Assembly: GCA_030849465.1 (NCBI GenBank)
Contig: JARVLF010000008.1
Location: 372,001 to 436,000, forward strand
Reading direction: 5' to 3'
DNA: 64,000 nucleotides
Source: Moesziomyces globuligerus
Lineage: Eukaryota; Basidiomycota; Ustilaginomycetes; Ustilaginales; Ustilaginaceae
Part shown: positions 49,316 through 59,353 of the stretch, piece by piece
Layout of the letters: each line of letters starts with the position of its first letter
Numbering within the stretch: position 1 is the first letter of the stretch
The notes under the pieces: model-generated
Databases searched by the model: none
The model's input: the letters and a program-made list of their open reading frames with translations, nothing else
Told to the model about the DNA's origin: nothing
Position numbers and translations under genes: made by a program

Positions 49316-49480
49316 CTCTAGTAGGCCCAGATCACAGGCAGTGTGCAGTGATCGTAGCGGAAAGGATCGAATGTATGCCATCCGTTGCATTGATGTTGTA
49401 CAGTACTAGCACGAATGGGGGTAATAGGTCATTCACATCAGTCGAAAGGGTTGCGAGGGATTGTGCGAGAAGGGGGGAAA

Positions 49481-50125
49481 TTAGGCCTTTGCCCAAGCTG
49501 GGGCTTCGGATTCGAGGAAGAGACGTTCTTCGTCGGTGGACTGTCTGCCGAGGACTTGATTCCTGTGGCAGAAGCGACCGAATCTGGCGACTACATCTCT
49601 GTGTTCCTTTGCAAAGCCCAAGAAGGGTTCTCCTACGGTTTCGCCGAGCTGGACGGCGCGGTTCTGGTCGTCGAGATTCTCCGAGTGGCCGAAGGGAAGG
49701 TAGATGAAGGTCTGCATGGTGGTGTCGAGCTTCTTGTCGAGGCCGTGCCTGATGGCGATATCGGCCCACTTGCGTGCGATGGGGTCGGACTGGAACTGCT
49801 TCGCCGAGCCGCGGAACGAGTTGCGCGGATACTGGTCCAGCAGCAAGATCATGCCCAGATGCTGGTCCGGCAGCGTAGGCTCCGAGGAGGTGGGAGACGA
49901 GGGCGAGAGCTGCTCCGAGTGCACGGCTGGGTAGATGGCAGAGTAGCGCTCGATGAGCTGCTGATCGAACTCGTCGCTCCGGGTGAAGTAGCGTTGCGGT
50001 CCCGCCGCTTTCCAGAACATGGCCATGTCGACCAGAGCACCCACACCAGCGGCCAGGGTGGGAGCCTCGGTACGCACGATCTCCTCAAACGTCCGCCCGG
50101 CGAGCGCTGCTGCTACGGATGACAT
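49481..50125 (-). CDS. DUF924 family protein
   Basis: Starts at ATG 50125 and encodes 214 residues; the frame extends seven codons further upstream, but without an ATG. It has the all-helical DUF924 pattern: FDQQLIERYSAIY, LGMILLLDQYPRNSFRGSAK, FIYLPFGHSENLDDQNRAV, and EHRDVVARFGRFCHRNQVLG (the strongest family signature). The family is common in bacteria and present in fungi; its function is unknown and its fold is TPR-like. No targeting signal is obvious. It is divergent from CDT1 (589 bp between start codons) and convergent with FHL1. Confidence 0.9.
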   Translation of the reverse strand: MSSVAAALAGRTFEEIVRTEAPTLAAGVGALVDMAMFWKAAGPQRYFTRSDEFDQQLIERYSAIYPAVHSEQLSPSSPTSSEPTLPDQHLGMILLLDQYPRNSFRGSAKQFQSDPIARKWADIAIRHGLDKKLDTTMQTFIYLPFGHSENLDDQNRAVQLGETVGEPFLGFAKEHRDVVARFGRFCHRNQVLGRQSTDEERLFLESEAPAWAKA

Positions 50126-50714
50126 GGCGTCTTGAGTCACTTCCAAGCGCCAGATAGTGATCTAGCGGGATGGATCTGAGGTGAAACGGGGGAAGAGGCA
50201 AGGTGAGGAAAGGTAGATGGCTTTATGGGTCCACGATGCCGGGTCGAATGGAGCATGAGGAGGACAAAGCTTCAGTCCGCTCGGGTGCCTTGCATTTCAT
50301 GCCTTTGTTTGTCCGACGCACAGACGGTCCGCGCTTTTCCCGTGGGAAACATGCGGAGAAGGTGGAGGGAGATTTCAATCTATTATAATGTTAGGTAGGC
50401 CTACTACACAAACAAACTTGATCCGAACGTCAGGCTCAGGGTTCAAAGCGTTGAGCAAGATTCTACGCTGCGTCGGACGGAAGCTGTCAGCCACTGCTAT
50501 GTGTGCCGCCACCACCACCACCTCCGTCACGACCACGAATACCCTCGCTCTGACTTCATTCTCGCACGCAGCAGCTTGATAGGATCGGTAGGGCTCGGCT
50601 CGCATCGCTCCTTATACATCCAGCTAGAGAGATCCACCGCCGGTTCGCAGGCTCGGACTTGGCACCTCTACCTTATCGTCGAGCTGGCCGGTCAGGTGCT
50701 AGAATCCTGCCAGC
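50126..50714. promoter_or_regulatory. Shared DUF924 / CDT1 divergent promoter region
   Basis: It lies between two divergent start codons, so both promoters must be here. I did not recognise a specific site; an MCB-type ACGCGT would be expected for a G1/S gene but none was seen. Confidence 0.4.
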
Positions 50715-53700
50715 ATGGCACCCAACCGAGGAATTGCGGCCCACTTTGCGGCGTCCAAAGCTAGCATCAGTCGCACCAACCGCTCGCTCAAAGCCAAGGC
50801 AGATAAAGACACCGCCAGCCCTACGCCTTCGACCTCGATCCCGCAGCCGGATGCTGCCATCCCGCCCGGCGCAGACACGCTTCTAGCATCTTCCTCCGCA
50901 GCGCCGTCTCTGCCCAAACCGACGTCGCCGAAGAAGCCTTCTGCTCGAAGACAGACGCGGACGCGGCTGAGGACCCCCGATGATGGCGAGGTCGACCGGA
51001 TCATGCAGGAGAACCAGGCTCTCTTGCAGTCCCCCCCCTCGCGTTCCTCCTCGAGCACTGCCATCGATCCCGCAGACCAGCCGCCGGTCGCCCTCCTAGG
51101 AACGCCGCCCACCACACCTCGCGCTTCTGCCCGCTCCGCACGCTTCTCGCCGCTGCTCGAGCCGACGCAGACCTCGCCGATCTCGGTGCGCACGGATCCG
51201 GACACCAACAAGATGTACCTTATCCTGCCCAAGTCGGCGGCCAAGTCGTCCAGCACGCCGAGTCCGCTCGCAGGCCCGTCGAGCCCCTCGAAGCGCAAGC
51301 TCACCACGCCGCCCAAGTCGACTTCGCCGACCAAGACGCCGAGGACGTTGGAGACGACGCCGCGCCGCCTCATCACGGGCGAGCACGAGGCGCTTGGCAC
51401 CGAGGAGGAGGACGGCCTCGTGCTGACGCCGGGTAGGTCCAAGGGGGTGCGCATCGCTCTCGGCAGTCCGAGCAAGAGCCCTCTCCTCGCCAAGCTCGGC
51501 AACACGCCCAGAGGACAGGCGCTGCGAAGCATCGTCGACGAGGACGACGATTCGTACATCACCCCGCGCAGCGTGCGCCAGAAGCCCAAGGGCCTTCCCC
51601 TCCCACCCTTGGCAACCCAGAAGGCAGCGGCCGTTTTTTGCGGCGCAGCCATCCCGGCGTCGAGCAGTGCTCCGGGTCTCTCGCGCCATCAGCAGGCGAA
51701 AGATCACCATGCCGCGGCGGACGCTCCGTCGACGCAGCCCGCGCTCTCGTATGCCGACGTCGAGAACGAGGACAGCGGTGCAGGCGATGAGGTCGCGTTG
51801 CCCAAGCTCAAGCATGCGCTTTCGACGCAGCTGCCGCTGCCGTCGTTTTACTCGAGCCTCATGACGCTGCACGTGGCGCTCGAGCATGCGCTCGTCGTCC
51901 ACCTGGCCACCGCCGGCTGCTCGAGCGCGACGCTCGAATCGTCCATGCAGGCGGACTCGGACAGCGGCTCGGACGGCGAGGCGCGCGCCGAGCGCAAGAC
52001 AACCAAGACGGTCAGGTTGCCCAACTTGATCTCGTATGCAGCGCTGCGTCCGCTCGTCGAGCGCACGGGCGGACGTCGGCTTGGCCCTACCGAGCTCCGT
52101 CGCCTAGCGAGCGTGTGGATGGATTTCCAACGCCAGCAGCACGCCGACGGTTCGGTTGCTTCGAGCGAGACCGACGAGGTGCGCGGGCTGGGCTTCATCA
52201 TCTCCAAGACGCGCAGTCTCGATCCACGTACCGGTCGACGCGCGCTCGATTGGGGGATCGGCATCGAGCTCGAGATCAAGCGCACGGTGCGCGAAAAGAC
52301 CCCGCCGACTCAGGTCGGATTTGGGGGGGTCGAGGTGCACGCCTCGCCCGTGCTCCCGGCGGCGGGCGGATTCGACGAGAGCGTCAGAGGCACACCGAAG
52401 CTGCCGGCGCGCTGTACCACGCCGCCGCCATCGGCCGAGCGCGTCGCTAGTCCGAGGATGCAGCTCCGCTCGCCGTACGCCTCGAGCTCGCCATTGCTCA
52501 CCTCGCCCCGCCGCAAGCCGCGCGCAGAGTCGCCGACACCAGCAGCGCCGCAGGTACGCAGCGGACTCGGCGCGGCCAAGGCGAGGGAGGGCATGTCGGT
52601 CGTCGCCATGTGGAACAACGGCCTCGAGACCAGGAAGGCCGAAGTGGGCCGACGGCTGCGCGAACGCTGCGCGAGATTCCACCAGCTTTGGTTGGATGAA
52701 CGAGGCATCTCGATTCCGCCTCGAAAAGCATCGACTCAAGGCAAGGAACCCGCCACCCCCTCGCACACATTCTCCGATCGGGCAGGTGTGACTGAGGAGG
52801 CGGAGAGTGATGTGGACGAGGGGATGGCGCCGAGGGAGGTGGTGATGGGAGCGGGTGGTTTGCTGACGCCGTCTGCGACAAGGTCGGGAGGTCGAAGGGT
52901 GGGCAAACGTACCTTTCATCTCGATGCTTCCGAGCTCGATCGAACGCTGTCGGACGACGAGGACGACGATGGCGATCTGATTGCGGGGGGAAACGTAGGG
53001 GGCAAACAGTCTCTGCTTGCCGAGGTCTCGCATACGGTCGTGCGGACGAGCAAGTCGATGTCTGATCTCTCCTCGCTCGCGTCTGTACCTGCGGAGGCAG
53101 AAGAGTTGGTAGCCTGGCATGTCGAGTTCCCACTCGACGACCCGCGAATCGTCCGTCCCGTTCCGCTAGCCAACCTTCCTTCGCTCTCGCTCCCGCTTGC
53201 TACGCCGCATCGGAACAAAGACAAGGCGATCGGACTAGGCATTACCGATCCCAGCACGCCGCGCAAACCCAAGCCTACCACCACCACCGAAGTCCCCGAC
53301 GCGCTCAAAGCGAGAGCGGGCATGTCGTTACGCGAACGCATCCAGGCGAAAGAACAACTGCGTCGCACCACCTCGCTCCCCACGATGGCGGGTTCGTCGA
53401 TGCAAGCCCTCTCGCAACGTGCGCTCGTGTCGAGATTACCCGAACTCTGCTCGATCCTCTTCATGCTCTTCTCCAACGGCACCACGCTCTCCTCCAACGG
53501 CGTCACTCGAAGCCCGACCATCCCGATGCACGATCTGCTCGCCAAACTCACAAAGTCGACCAAAATCACCCTCAGCCCGCGCGAGTGTCGCTCCGCCATC
53601 GACCTCCTCTCGTCCATCGCTCCCGGCTTCCTCGTCATCATCAATCCTTCCGACTCCCCCACGCCCAACAACGAGTTCGTCAAACTAGGCCACAACCCAG

Positions 53701-53768
53701 ACACAAACTCCCTCTGGAGACTCAACGACCTCCGCGCCAGAATCGCCTCCCAACTCCACTCCCAGTAG
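50715..53768 (+). CDS. CDT1: DNA replication licensing factor Cdt1
   Basis: It loads MCM2-7 at origins in G1. The intronless frame encodes 1017 residues, larger than yeast or animal Cdt1. Central Cdt1 domain at about residues 370-530: LPLPSFYSSLMTLHVALEHA, VRLPNLISYAALRPLVERTG, RLGPTELRRLASVW. C-terminal MCM-binding winged helix at about 905-1015: LPELCSILFMLFSNG, PMHDLLAKL, RECRSAIDLLSSIAPGFLVI. The extreme N-terminus (NRGIAAHFAASK, residues 4-15) resembles a PIP box/degron, with hydrophobic Ile, one aromatic Phe and a basic residue at +4. The N-terminal third is rich in SP/TP sites (candidate CDK sites). The Cdt1 call rests on the two domains and their order. Confidence 0.82.
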   Translation: MAPNRGIAAHFAASKASISRTNRSLKAKADKDTASPTPSTSIPQPDAAIPPGADTLLASSSAAPSLPKPTSPKKPSARRQTRTRLRTPDDGEVDRIMQENQALLQSPPSRSSSSTAIDPADQPPVALLGTPPTTPRASARSARFSPLLEPTQTSPISVRTDPDTNKMYLILPKSAAKSSSTPSPLAGPSSPSKRKLTTPPKSTSPTKTPRTLETTPRRLITGEHEALGTEEEDGLVLTPGRSKGVRIALGSPSKSPLLAKLGNTPRGQALRSIVDEDDDSYITPRSVRQKPKGLPLPPLATQKAAAVFCGAAIPASSSAPGLSRHQQAKDHHAAADAPSTQPALSYADVENEDSGAGDEVALPKLKHALSTQLPLPSFYSSLMTLHVALEHALVVHLATAGCSSATLESSMQADSDSGSDGEARAERKTTKTVRLPNLISYAALRPLVERTGGRRLGPTELRRLASVWMDFQRQQHADGSVASSETDEVRGLGFIISKTRSLDPRTGRRALDWGIGIELEIKRTVREKTPPTQVGFGGVEVHASPVLPAAGGFDESVRGTPKLPARCTTPPPSAERVASPRMQLRSPYASSSPLLTSPRRKPRAESPTPAAPQVRSGLGAAKAREGMSVVAMWNNGLETRKAEVGRRLRERCARFHQLWLDERGISIPPRKASTQGKEPATPSHTFSDRAGVTEEAESDVDEGMAPREVVMGAGGLLTPSATRSGGRRVGKRTFHLDASELDRTLSDDEDDDGDLIAGGNVGGKQSLLAEVSHTVVRTSKSMSDLSSLASVPAEAEELVAWHVEFPLDDPRIVRPVPLANLPSLSLPLATPHRNKDKAIGLGITDPSTPRKPKPTTTTEVPDALKARAGMSLRERIQAKEQLRRTTSLPTMAGSSMQALSQRALVSRLPELCSILFMLFSNGTTLSSNGVTRSPTIPMHDLLAKLTKSTKITLSPRECRSAIDLLSSIAPGFLVIINPSDSPTPNNEFVKLGHNPDTNSLWRLNDLRARIASQLHSQ

Positions 53769-53905
53769 AACCCTCCACCACTTGATCCCTCATTGACAGA
53801 CCTAGCTTAGACGCAATACCACTCGTGCATGCAAGTGCACTTTCACCCTCCTGCATGCAGTGCACCTTGACACTTGGAAGCATCGTGAGATGAAAAGCGA
53901 CGTGA

Positions 53906-55710
53906 CTAGCGGCGTTTGTAGATGCACGGTTTGAGGAGCTGCTTGCCTGCGCTGGCGAGCTCGTCCAGCGTCGCCGTGTGCGGATCGAGCACGGCGTCGT
54001 CGGCCGATTTGCTGAGCGCCGCAGCATGCGCGGCGTGGTCGAGCCGCGTGAATTCGAACAGCACAAAATGCGTATTCGACGCATCCTTTGGAACGCACAG
54101 ATACACATCAGTCAGCGTTCATAGTTGCAGGCCGAAGAGGGGAAAGGGGAGGGCTTACCTTGTGGTCGAGACGGAAACCGAGCATCTTGACCATGCTGAC
54201 AAACGCATCAAAGCCGTCAAACCGGCTTGAAACCTCGGCGACGATGAGTTCACCCCTATAGTGGGACGCAGCAGCCAACCGAACGGAATGGAATGGTCAG
54301 TGACAACATATGGGACACGGTTTACGCGGATGGAGACCCGGAGACTCACCCTACGCGTAGCACGCGCTTAGCTTCGAGGATCATGTGGATCCAATTGGTG
54401 CCCATGAGACTCAAGCAGAAGACTGCTACGTCTGCGAGACCCGGAGCAACATGCTGCGGAGGCACCTGCAGGCCGAGTGGATCCTCTGGGTCGAAGAAGC
54501 CGGGAAGCGGCAATCCGCCTATGGCGGCCGTGTCCTGCTTCCTCACCCAGCCGTCCTTGGTGGTGACCAGATCGTAGCACAGCACCTTGACTCCACGGGG
54601 GACGAGCTTCTTGGCGAGGCCACCCTCGCCCGCACCGAGATCGACGACGAGCGCACCCGGAGTGAAGCGCGCCCTGTTCTGCGCAGACTTGGAGACTGCA
54701 GCAGCAGCGTTGCCCTTTGCCTTTGCCTTGCCCTTGGCGTTGGCAGCGGCATTGGTGGGGTCGAACATGTCGACGATGCGATCGAGCGGATTCTTGGGCC
54801 AGGTGCGCACCTGCTCGCGGAAGCCCTGATGGTATTCGTCAAACATGACTGGGGCGGCATCGATCATGCGCACTGCCTCGTCGGAAGCAGTGGTGTAGAG
54901 CTTCTCGTTGATGGTGCGAAAGCGCGATCCAGAGAGCTTCGAGAGCATCTGCGCTTGCAGCGCCGTCAGCGCCCCACCTGCTGGGGAGGCAGTACTCTTC
55001 TCAGCTTTCTTAGCTGCTGCGTTTGGCGTCGATGCCGACTGCGAGTCGATGGCCTTGGGTGGCGATGCGCTGGTTTGGCTTTGGTGCTCTGACTCTTCGC
55101 TGCCTTGACTTGTGATTTGCGACTGCTCCTGGGCCTTGAGCTGTTTGTTGATCTTTTTGCGCTGAGTCTTTGAAAGCTTGCTGAGATCGATTTCCTCTCC
55201 GTCCAGGACGACGATCCGGGGCTGGTTCTGCGCCGCCCGCTGCGCATCGATGCCCTTGGTCGCGAACGGGTCCTTCTTGGCCGTTTTGGCGGGCGCCGAT
55301 GCCTTGGTCGCGGATGCAGCGCTGCTGGGCTGCTGCTTGGACTTTTTGCTCGTGATAGCATCGGCTCTGCCAACATCGTCCGGATCCGATTCCGAGCCGT
55401 CGGAGCCCCTGGCCACGGGCTCGTCTTGCCAGCGTTTGCGCTTGGCCGTCAGTGCGCCTTTGAGCCGCAGATCCACTGCGCTATTTGGCTTTCCATTGGC
55501 GGGGGAAGCCTCCGAGGACTTGGGCGTTGCACCCACGCCGAGGTTCGCCTGTCTCGGCCTCGATGTGGTAGCAGCAGGAGCCTGCTTGGTCGGTTCGGAA
55601 GCCGATGCTGCGCCAAAGCCGGGGAGCTTGGCGAGGATGCTGTCGGCGAGTGCCGAGCGTTTTAGCTCGAGCTGCGCCTGGAGCTGACCAAGGTCGAGTG
55701 CCTCTGACAT
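53906..55710 (-). CDS. RRP8: 25S rRNA adenine-N(1) methyltransferase Rrp8
   Basis: A nucleolar SAM-dependent enzyme that makes m1A in the large-subunit rRNA. Three exons (54350-55710, 54159-54255, 53906-54085) total 545 residues. N-terminal 300 residues are low-complexity with Lys/Arg patches (KSKQQ, KTQRKKINKQLKA), as in other Rrp8. Catalytic part: SKLSGSRFRTINEKLYTT, FDEYHQGFREQVRTWP, motif I VVDLGAGEGGLAKKL (about residue 355), CYDLVTTKD, ADVAVFCLSLMGTNW, then across intron 1 RVLRVGGELIVAEVSSRF and the C-terminus LLKPCIYKRR. The two introns (94 and 73 nt) were placed by matching GG|ELIVAEV and LDHK|DASNTHFVLFEF. ATG 55710 is preferred over an upstream in-frame codon because family proteins start close to this point. 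Confidence 0.94.
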
Positions 55711-56248
55711 GGCTGTCTTTGCTCTCAGACTCGTGTAGTCGGAATGAGGATGCGTGATGAGAAGTGCGTGCTGTGAGTGGAATTGTGATGACCAGGCGAG
55801 ATCTTGCAGCCAAATTTCCAAGCCCATGAAAAAAAGGAGGGCTTGCCGAGGCGACTTTCCGCGGCAAACGTGCCCAGATTCCGCGGGTGCGTGACGAGAG
55901 GGATCACAATCCGAGGTGGAGCTGAGCGCTTTCGCCGTCTCGTCTGGATGGGGGGGATGCATGCATGCATCCCATGTGGGCGTCGAAGCCCTTGGTTATC
56001 CGCAGCCTCGCTTCTCACTCAGACCATCAAAGCGAAACCAAGCCTGGCTCACCGGAGCTCTTTTCGCCTTTTCCAACTACCACACTCTAGGCACCGGACA
56101 AGGCTTGCGGGCTCCGCTCGGCTCCGCTCGGCTTCGCTCGGCTGATCCGCAAACGTGCAGCGCAGGCTCGCAGCGAAGGGGACGGGCGACTGCTTCCAAA
56201 AGCTCATCATCCTCATCGAACCGTTCGGCACAGCCGATCTGCTCAATC
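55711..56248. promoter_or_regulatory. Divergent promoter region RRP8 / Zn2Cys6 factor
   Basis: 538 bp between start codons. It holds a perfect 20-bp palindrome (55954-55973) and three tandem 10-bp copies at 56111-56140 (GCTCCGCTCG, GCTCCGCTCG, GCTTCGCTCG) in the probable leader of the Zn2Cys6 gene. Confidence 0.6.
55954..55973. promoter_or_regulatory. Perfect 20-bp palindrome
   Basis: GGGATGCATGCATGCATCCC equals its own reverse complement. It lies 244 bp upstream of RRP8 and 276 bp upstream of the Zn2Cys6 gene. Such symmetric sites are typical of dimeric regulators, but no known factor is assigned. Confidence 0.55.
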
Positions 56249-59200
56249 ATGAATGACGCCTCTGCATCGCCTGGCCCGTCGTCGCCACTGCAGACGGCGC
56301 CTTCTCGCCGGACAAAGATAAGCTGCTTCCCCTGTCGAACGCGAAAGTCCAAGTGTGACCATGCGCGGCCCTGCTCGTCGTGCGTGCTGCGAGGTACGGA
56401 GCAACAGTGCGCAGACCCAAACGGCGCTGCTCCTCCGAGTGCTATGCCTGCATCGTCGAACTCGGAAACTTCGACGCCGGCGCATCCGCCCGCCAAGCCC
56501 CGTTCTCTGCCTTCTTCGGCCTCGATGCCTGTTCTCGGCCCCACCGACCACGCCTCAAATCAGACATTGCGAGAGCAGGACTCGTCGAGCGGCTCTCGTC
56601 ATCCCAAAAGGAGGCGAACGGAGGCTGCTGCACCTCGATTTGACACTGCGAGTGCGTCAGTCGCAGATCCCTCTCACGCAGGCCCGGATCCCGAACAAGA
56701 CATTCAGCAACAGGTCAACCAGATGAAGCATTCGCTCGCCCGCCTCGAAGACCTCCTCGGCCATCGTGCGGATCACCGACTTCAGCTTAGTCTCGATCCT
56801 TTTGCAGGTCCGACTGCGCCATCTCAGGTGTCCTCATCCGATCCACCACCCACACCCAGCGCAACCACGCGCGAGTACACTCTCGACCTTCAAGAGGACT
56901 GCCCCGGCGAGCTCGATCCGCCCTCGAAGGAGTCGCGCAAGAGATGGCACACTCTGCGTTTCTTGCTTCCGCCACTCATCGACACGCACATGATCATGAA
57001 CCACCTCTTTGTCGAGGCCGACTGGCTCATGCCATGGATCGATGCTCCCCGCTTCGTTGCTCGCTGGCGGCACGCTTACGAGCGTCAGGCCATCTCGGAC
57101 GTCTTCGCAGTCCAGGTACTTGGTGTCGTCGGCTGTGCGGCGCTCTTGCTCTCCGACAACCGTCAGCGCACCATTCAATGTGCCGTTCCCGTGCGCTCGC
57201 TCCACATCAAGCTCTTGAAGGAGGCGCTCACCATCGTCGACGCCATGCCCGCCATCCGCTCTGGTCGCAGCGAAGCAGAGACCTGCGACATGCTCGAGCT
57301 CATGCTCACCATCGCCTTCTACTTTCGCTGCATTGGCAAAGAGGCGCTCATGAGCCGCTACGTAGAACGCGCAAGCGCGCACGCCTTGCGCGTCGGTTAC
57401 GACAACGAGCTCCGTCCCTGCTGGCTCAGCCTGAACCATCACCAGATCGAGAGGCGTAGAGTGCTCATGATGGAGGTCGTCCTCGTCACAAAGTGGCTCG
57501 CCTTCCACTGCCGCAGAGAGCTAGCCCATGTGCGCGTCCAGTCCTTCAACGTCGGACGTCCTCATCTCGACAACGTCGGCCAGCTTCCTCCGCTCTCGGC
57601 CTGGCCGGAATCCGACTCGCTCGCACGCGCCATCCACGCGCAAGCTTCTTCATCAAACACGGCTGCTGCGGCCAGTCGCTACTTGCCTTGGCGTGCCAAA
57701 GCCGAAGAGGAACGCAACGTGGCGCGCAAGTACTCGATCATTGGCAGCTCGTTTAGCAGCGAGCTGCCAGCACTCGTCGATCTCGTGACCAAGGCTGAGG
57801 CGCGCCTTTTGCAACCCGATGCTCTGGCACGTTGCACCAAGGAAGACATGCGCGACATGGCACGCCAGACGCGCCAGATCCTCGCGCGCCTCAACGAGTG
57901 GTTCGACGTCTTCCTCCCTCAGGCTGGTCTCGGTTTCGAACGCATCTTCAACTCGGATCCTACCACTGCCGACCCCGTCGAGGCCAAGCGATTGGCCACC
58001 ATCCTCATGTTCAACCACGCATTCCTTTACAAGACCTCGATACTGTGTCGCCCTTGGCTCCTGCTATCAGATCGGCTGCAGAGCCTCGACGACTTGCACC
58101 GCGACGACGACTACGAACATCTGGCCAAGGTCGACCAGAACTTCTTCGCCCAGTTCAAGCAACGCAGCATCGACCACGTACATCACTTGCATGCGTCGTG
58201 GCTACCTCCCACCTTCTTAGCCGACATTGAAGCGGTCGTGCTCGAAAACGCGCGGCGATGCATACGCACCATCCCCGTCATCCGCACGCTCCAGGCGCAG
58301 ATCTCGTCGCAGTTCTACGTCAGCTGGACGAGCCAGTCGTCGATGCAGGCGGCCGTCAACCTCGCCATCCCTCTCGTCCGCTCGCACCACCGCCACGCTC
58401 AGTCATCTTACGCACAGCCAGAGACTTCTGTTCGCCTCTCTGCCACGTCTCCGCAGCGCTCCGACGCCGAGCCGGGCTCGACGGCGCCCACGACCGACGA
58501 CATGCGGCGCGACCTGGTGACCATCTTCGAGGCGGTGAGTCAGCTGTCTGACAAGGTGATGGCGCGGCGCGCAGCGCTGGTGCTCAAGCGGGCGATGCAT
58601 TTCAGCGGCATCGACCAGCCCATGGGCCGCGGCGAGGAGGACGACGATGCTGCAGATGTCTGGGAGACCGAAGAGGGCTCGGGCCAGATGCAGAAGGCGG
58701 CCGAGGGGCTGGCACTGCTCTCGGCAGCATCGGCGAGCTCGAGCGCAAGAACACCACCGGACAGCATCACTTCGCGTCACAGCAGCAGCGGACATGGCTC
58801 GCCGGCGTACGCTGCACGTGCATGGGAATCCACCAGTCGCTCTACGGTCAATCAGCCTGCTCAGGACGGCAGGGTCAAAGCATCACCCGACGCTCCATTC
58901 AGTCAGATGGGAGGCTCGGGCTCGGCGAACCAATCCCACGTTCACCTCTGGCAGAGTGTGGCACCCGCCCAACCCAATGCTTCCGGTGCCGAATCCGCTT
59001 CGATGCCCGCACCGAGCACGGGAGAGGCGATGGCGAGGCAGCCGATGTGGTGGGAAGCCCGCTTGCCCACAAACGCGCAGCCGCCCGCCGCTGACAGTGC
59101 TGCGTCGGGTCACGGCGGCTTTGGCAGCAGAGCAGAAGCCGGGGCGACGGGAGGCGGACAGACGTACATGTCCGACTCGCAGCTGCTGGACGAGCTGCTC

Positions 59201-59263
59201 AACTTCGACGCGTCCTTCTGGCAGTTTGTCGTCGAGGGCACAGACGTCGCTGTAGCCTCTTGA
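56249..59263 (+). CDS. Fungal Zn2Cys6 transcription factor
   Basis: An intronless frame of 1004 residues from ATG 56249. The binuclear zinc cluster sits at residues 26-54 (Cys26, 29, 36, 42, 45, 54: C-x2-C-x6-C-x5-C-x2-C-x8-C; KISCFPCRTRKSKCDHA), flanked by basic residues. A short dimerisation-like segment (NQMKHSLARLEDLLGH) follows near residue 155. The fungal-specific regulator domain spans about 230-700 (HMIMNHLFVEADWLMPWID, MLELMLTIAFYFRCIGKEAL). The C-terminal 200 residues are Ser/Gly/Ala-rich and end with an acidic/aromatic segment (LLDELLNFDASFWQFVVEG), a possible activation domain. Target genes are unknown. Confidence 0.92.
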   Translation: MNDASASPGPSSPLQTAPSRRTKISCFPCRTRKSKCDHARPCSSCVLRGTEQQCADPNGAAPPSAMPASSNSETSTPAHPPAKPRSLPSSASMPVLGPTDHASNQTLREQDSSSGSRHPKRRRTEAAAPRFDTASASVADPSHAGPDPEQDIQQQVNQMKHSLARLEDLLGHRADHRLQLSLDPFAGPTAPSQVSSSDPPPTPSATTREYTLDLQEDCPGELDPPSKESRKRWHTLRFLLPPLIDTHMIMNHLFVEADWLMPWIDAPRFVARWRHAYERQAISDVFAVQVLGVVGCAALLLSDNRQRTIQCAVPVRSLHIKLLKEALTIVDAMPAIRSGRSEAETCDMLELMLTIAFYFRCIGKEALMSRYVERASAHALRVGYDNELRPCWLSLNHHQIERRRVLMMEVVLVTKWLAFHCRRELAHVRVQSFNVGRPHLDNVGQLPPLSAWPESDSLARAIHAQASSSNTAAAASRYLPWRAKAEEERNVARKYSIIGSSFSSELPALVDLVTKAEARLLQPDALARCTKEDMRDMARQTRQILARLNEWFDVFLPQAGLGFERIFNSDPTTADPVEAKRLATILMFNHAFLYKTSILCRPWLLLSDRLQSLDDLHRDDDYEHLAKVDQNFFAQFKQRSIDHVHHLHASWLPPTFLADIEAVVLENARRCIRTIPVIRTLQAQISSQFYVSWTSQSSMQAAVNLAIPLVRSHHRHAQSSYAQPETSVRLSATSPQRSDAEPGSTAPTTDDMRRDLVTIFEAVSQLSDKVMARRAALVLKRAMHFSGIDQPMGRGEEDDDAADVWETEEGSGQMQKAAEGLALLSAASASSSARTPPDSITSRHSSSGHGSPAYAARAWESTSRSTVNQPAQDGRVKASPDAPFSQMGGSGSANQSHVHLWQSVAPAQPNASGAESASMPAPSTGEAMARQPMWWEARLPTNAQPPAADSAASGHGGFGSRAEAGATGGGQTYMSDSQLLDELLNFDASFWQFVVEGTDVAVAS

Positions 59264-59353
59264 GCCTGATCTCGCCTACACGCAGCGTGCTGGAATGGAA
59301 TGCAGAGACGATGTTGATTCCTACCCGCAGATCCTGAGGAGTACTTGCCTGCT

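Noticed and set aside
49395..49430. AGTACTAG with following GGGGG, similar to part of 5S rRNA
   Set aside because: The rest of the 5S sequence and structure is absent.
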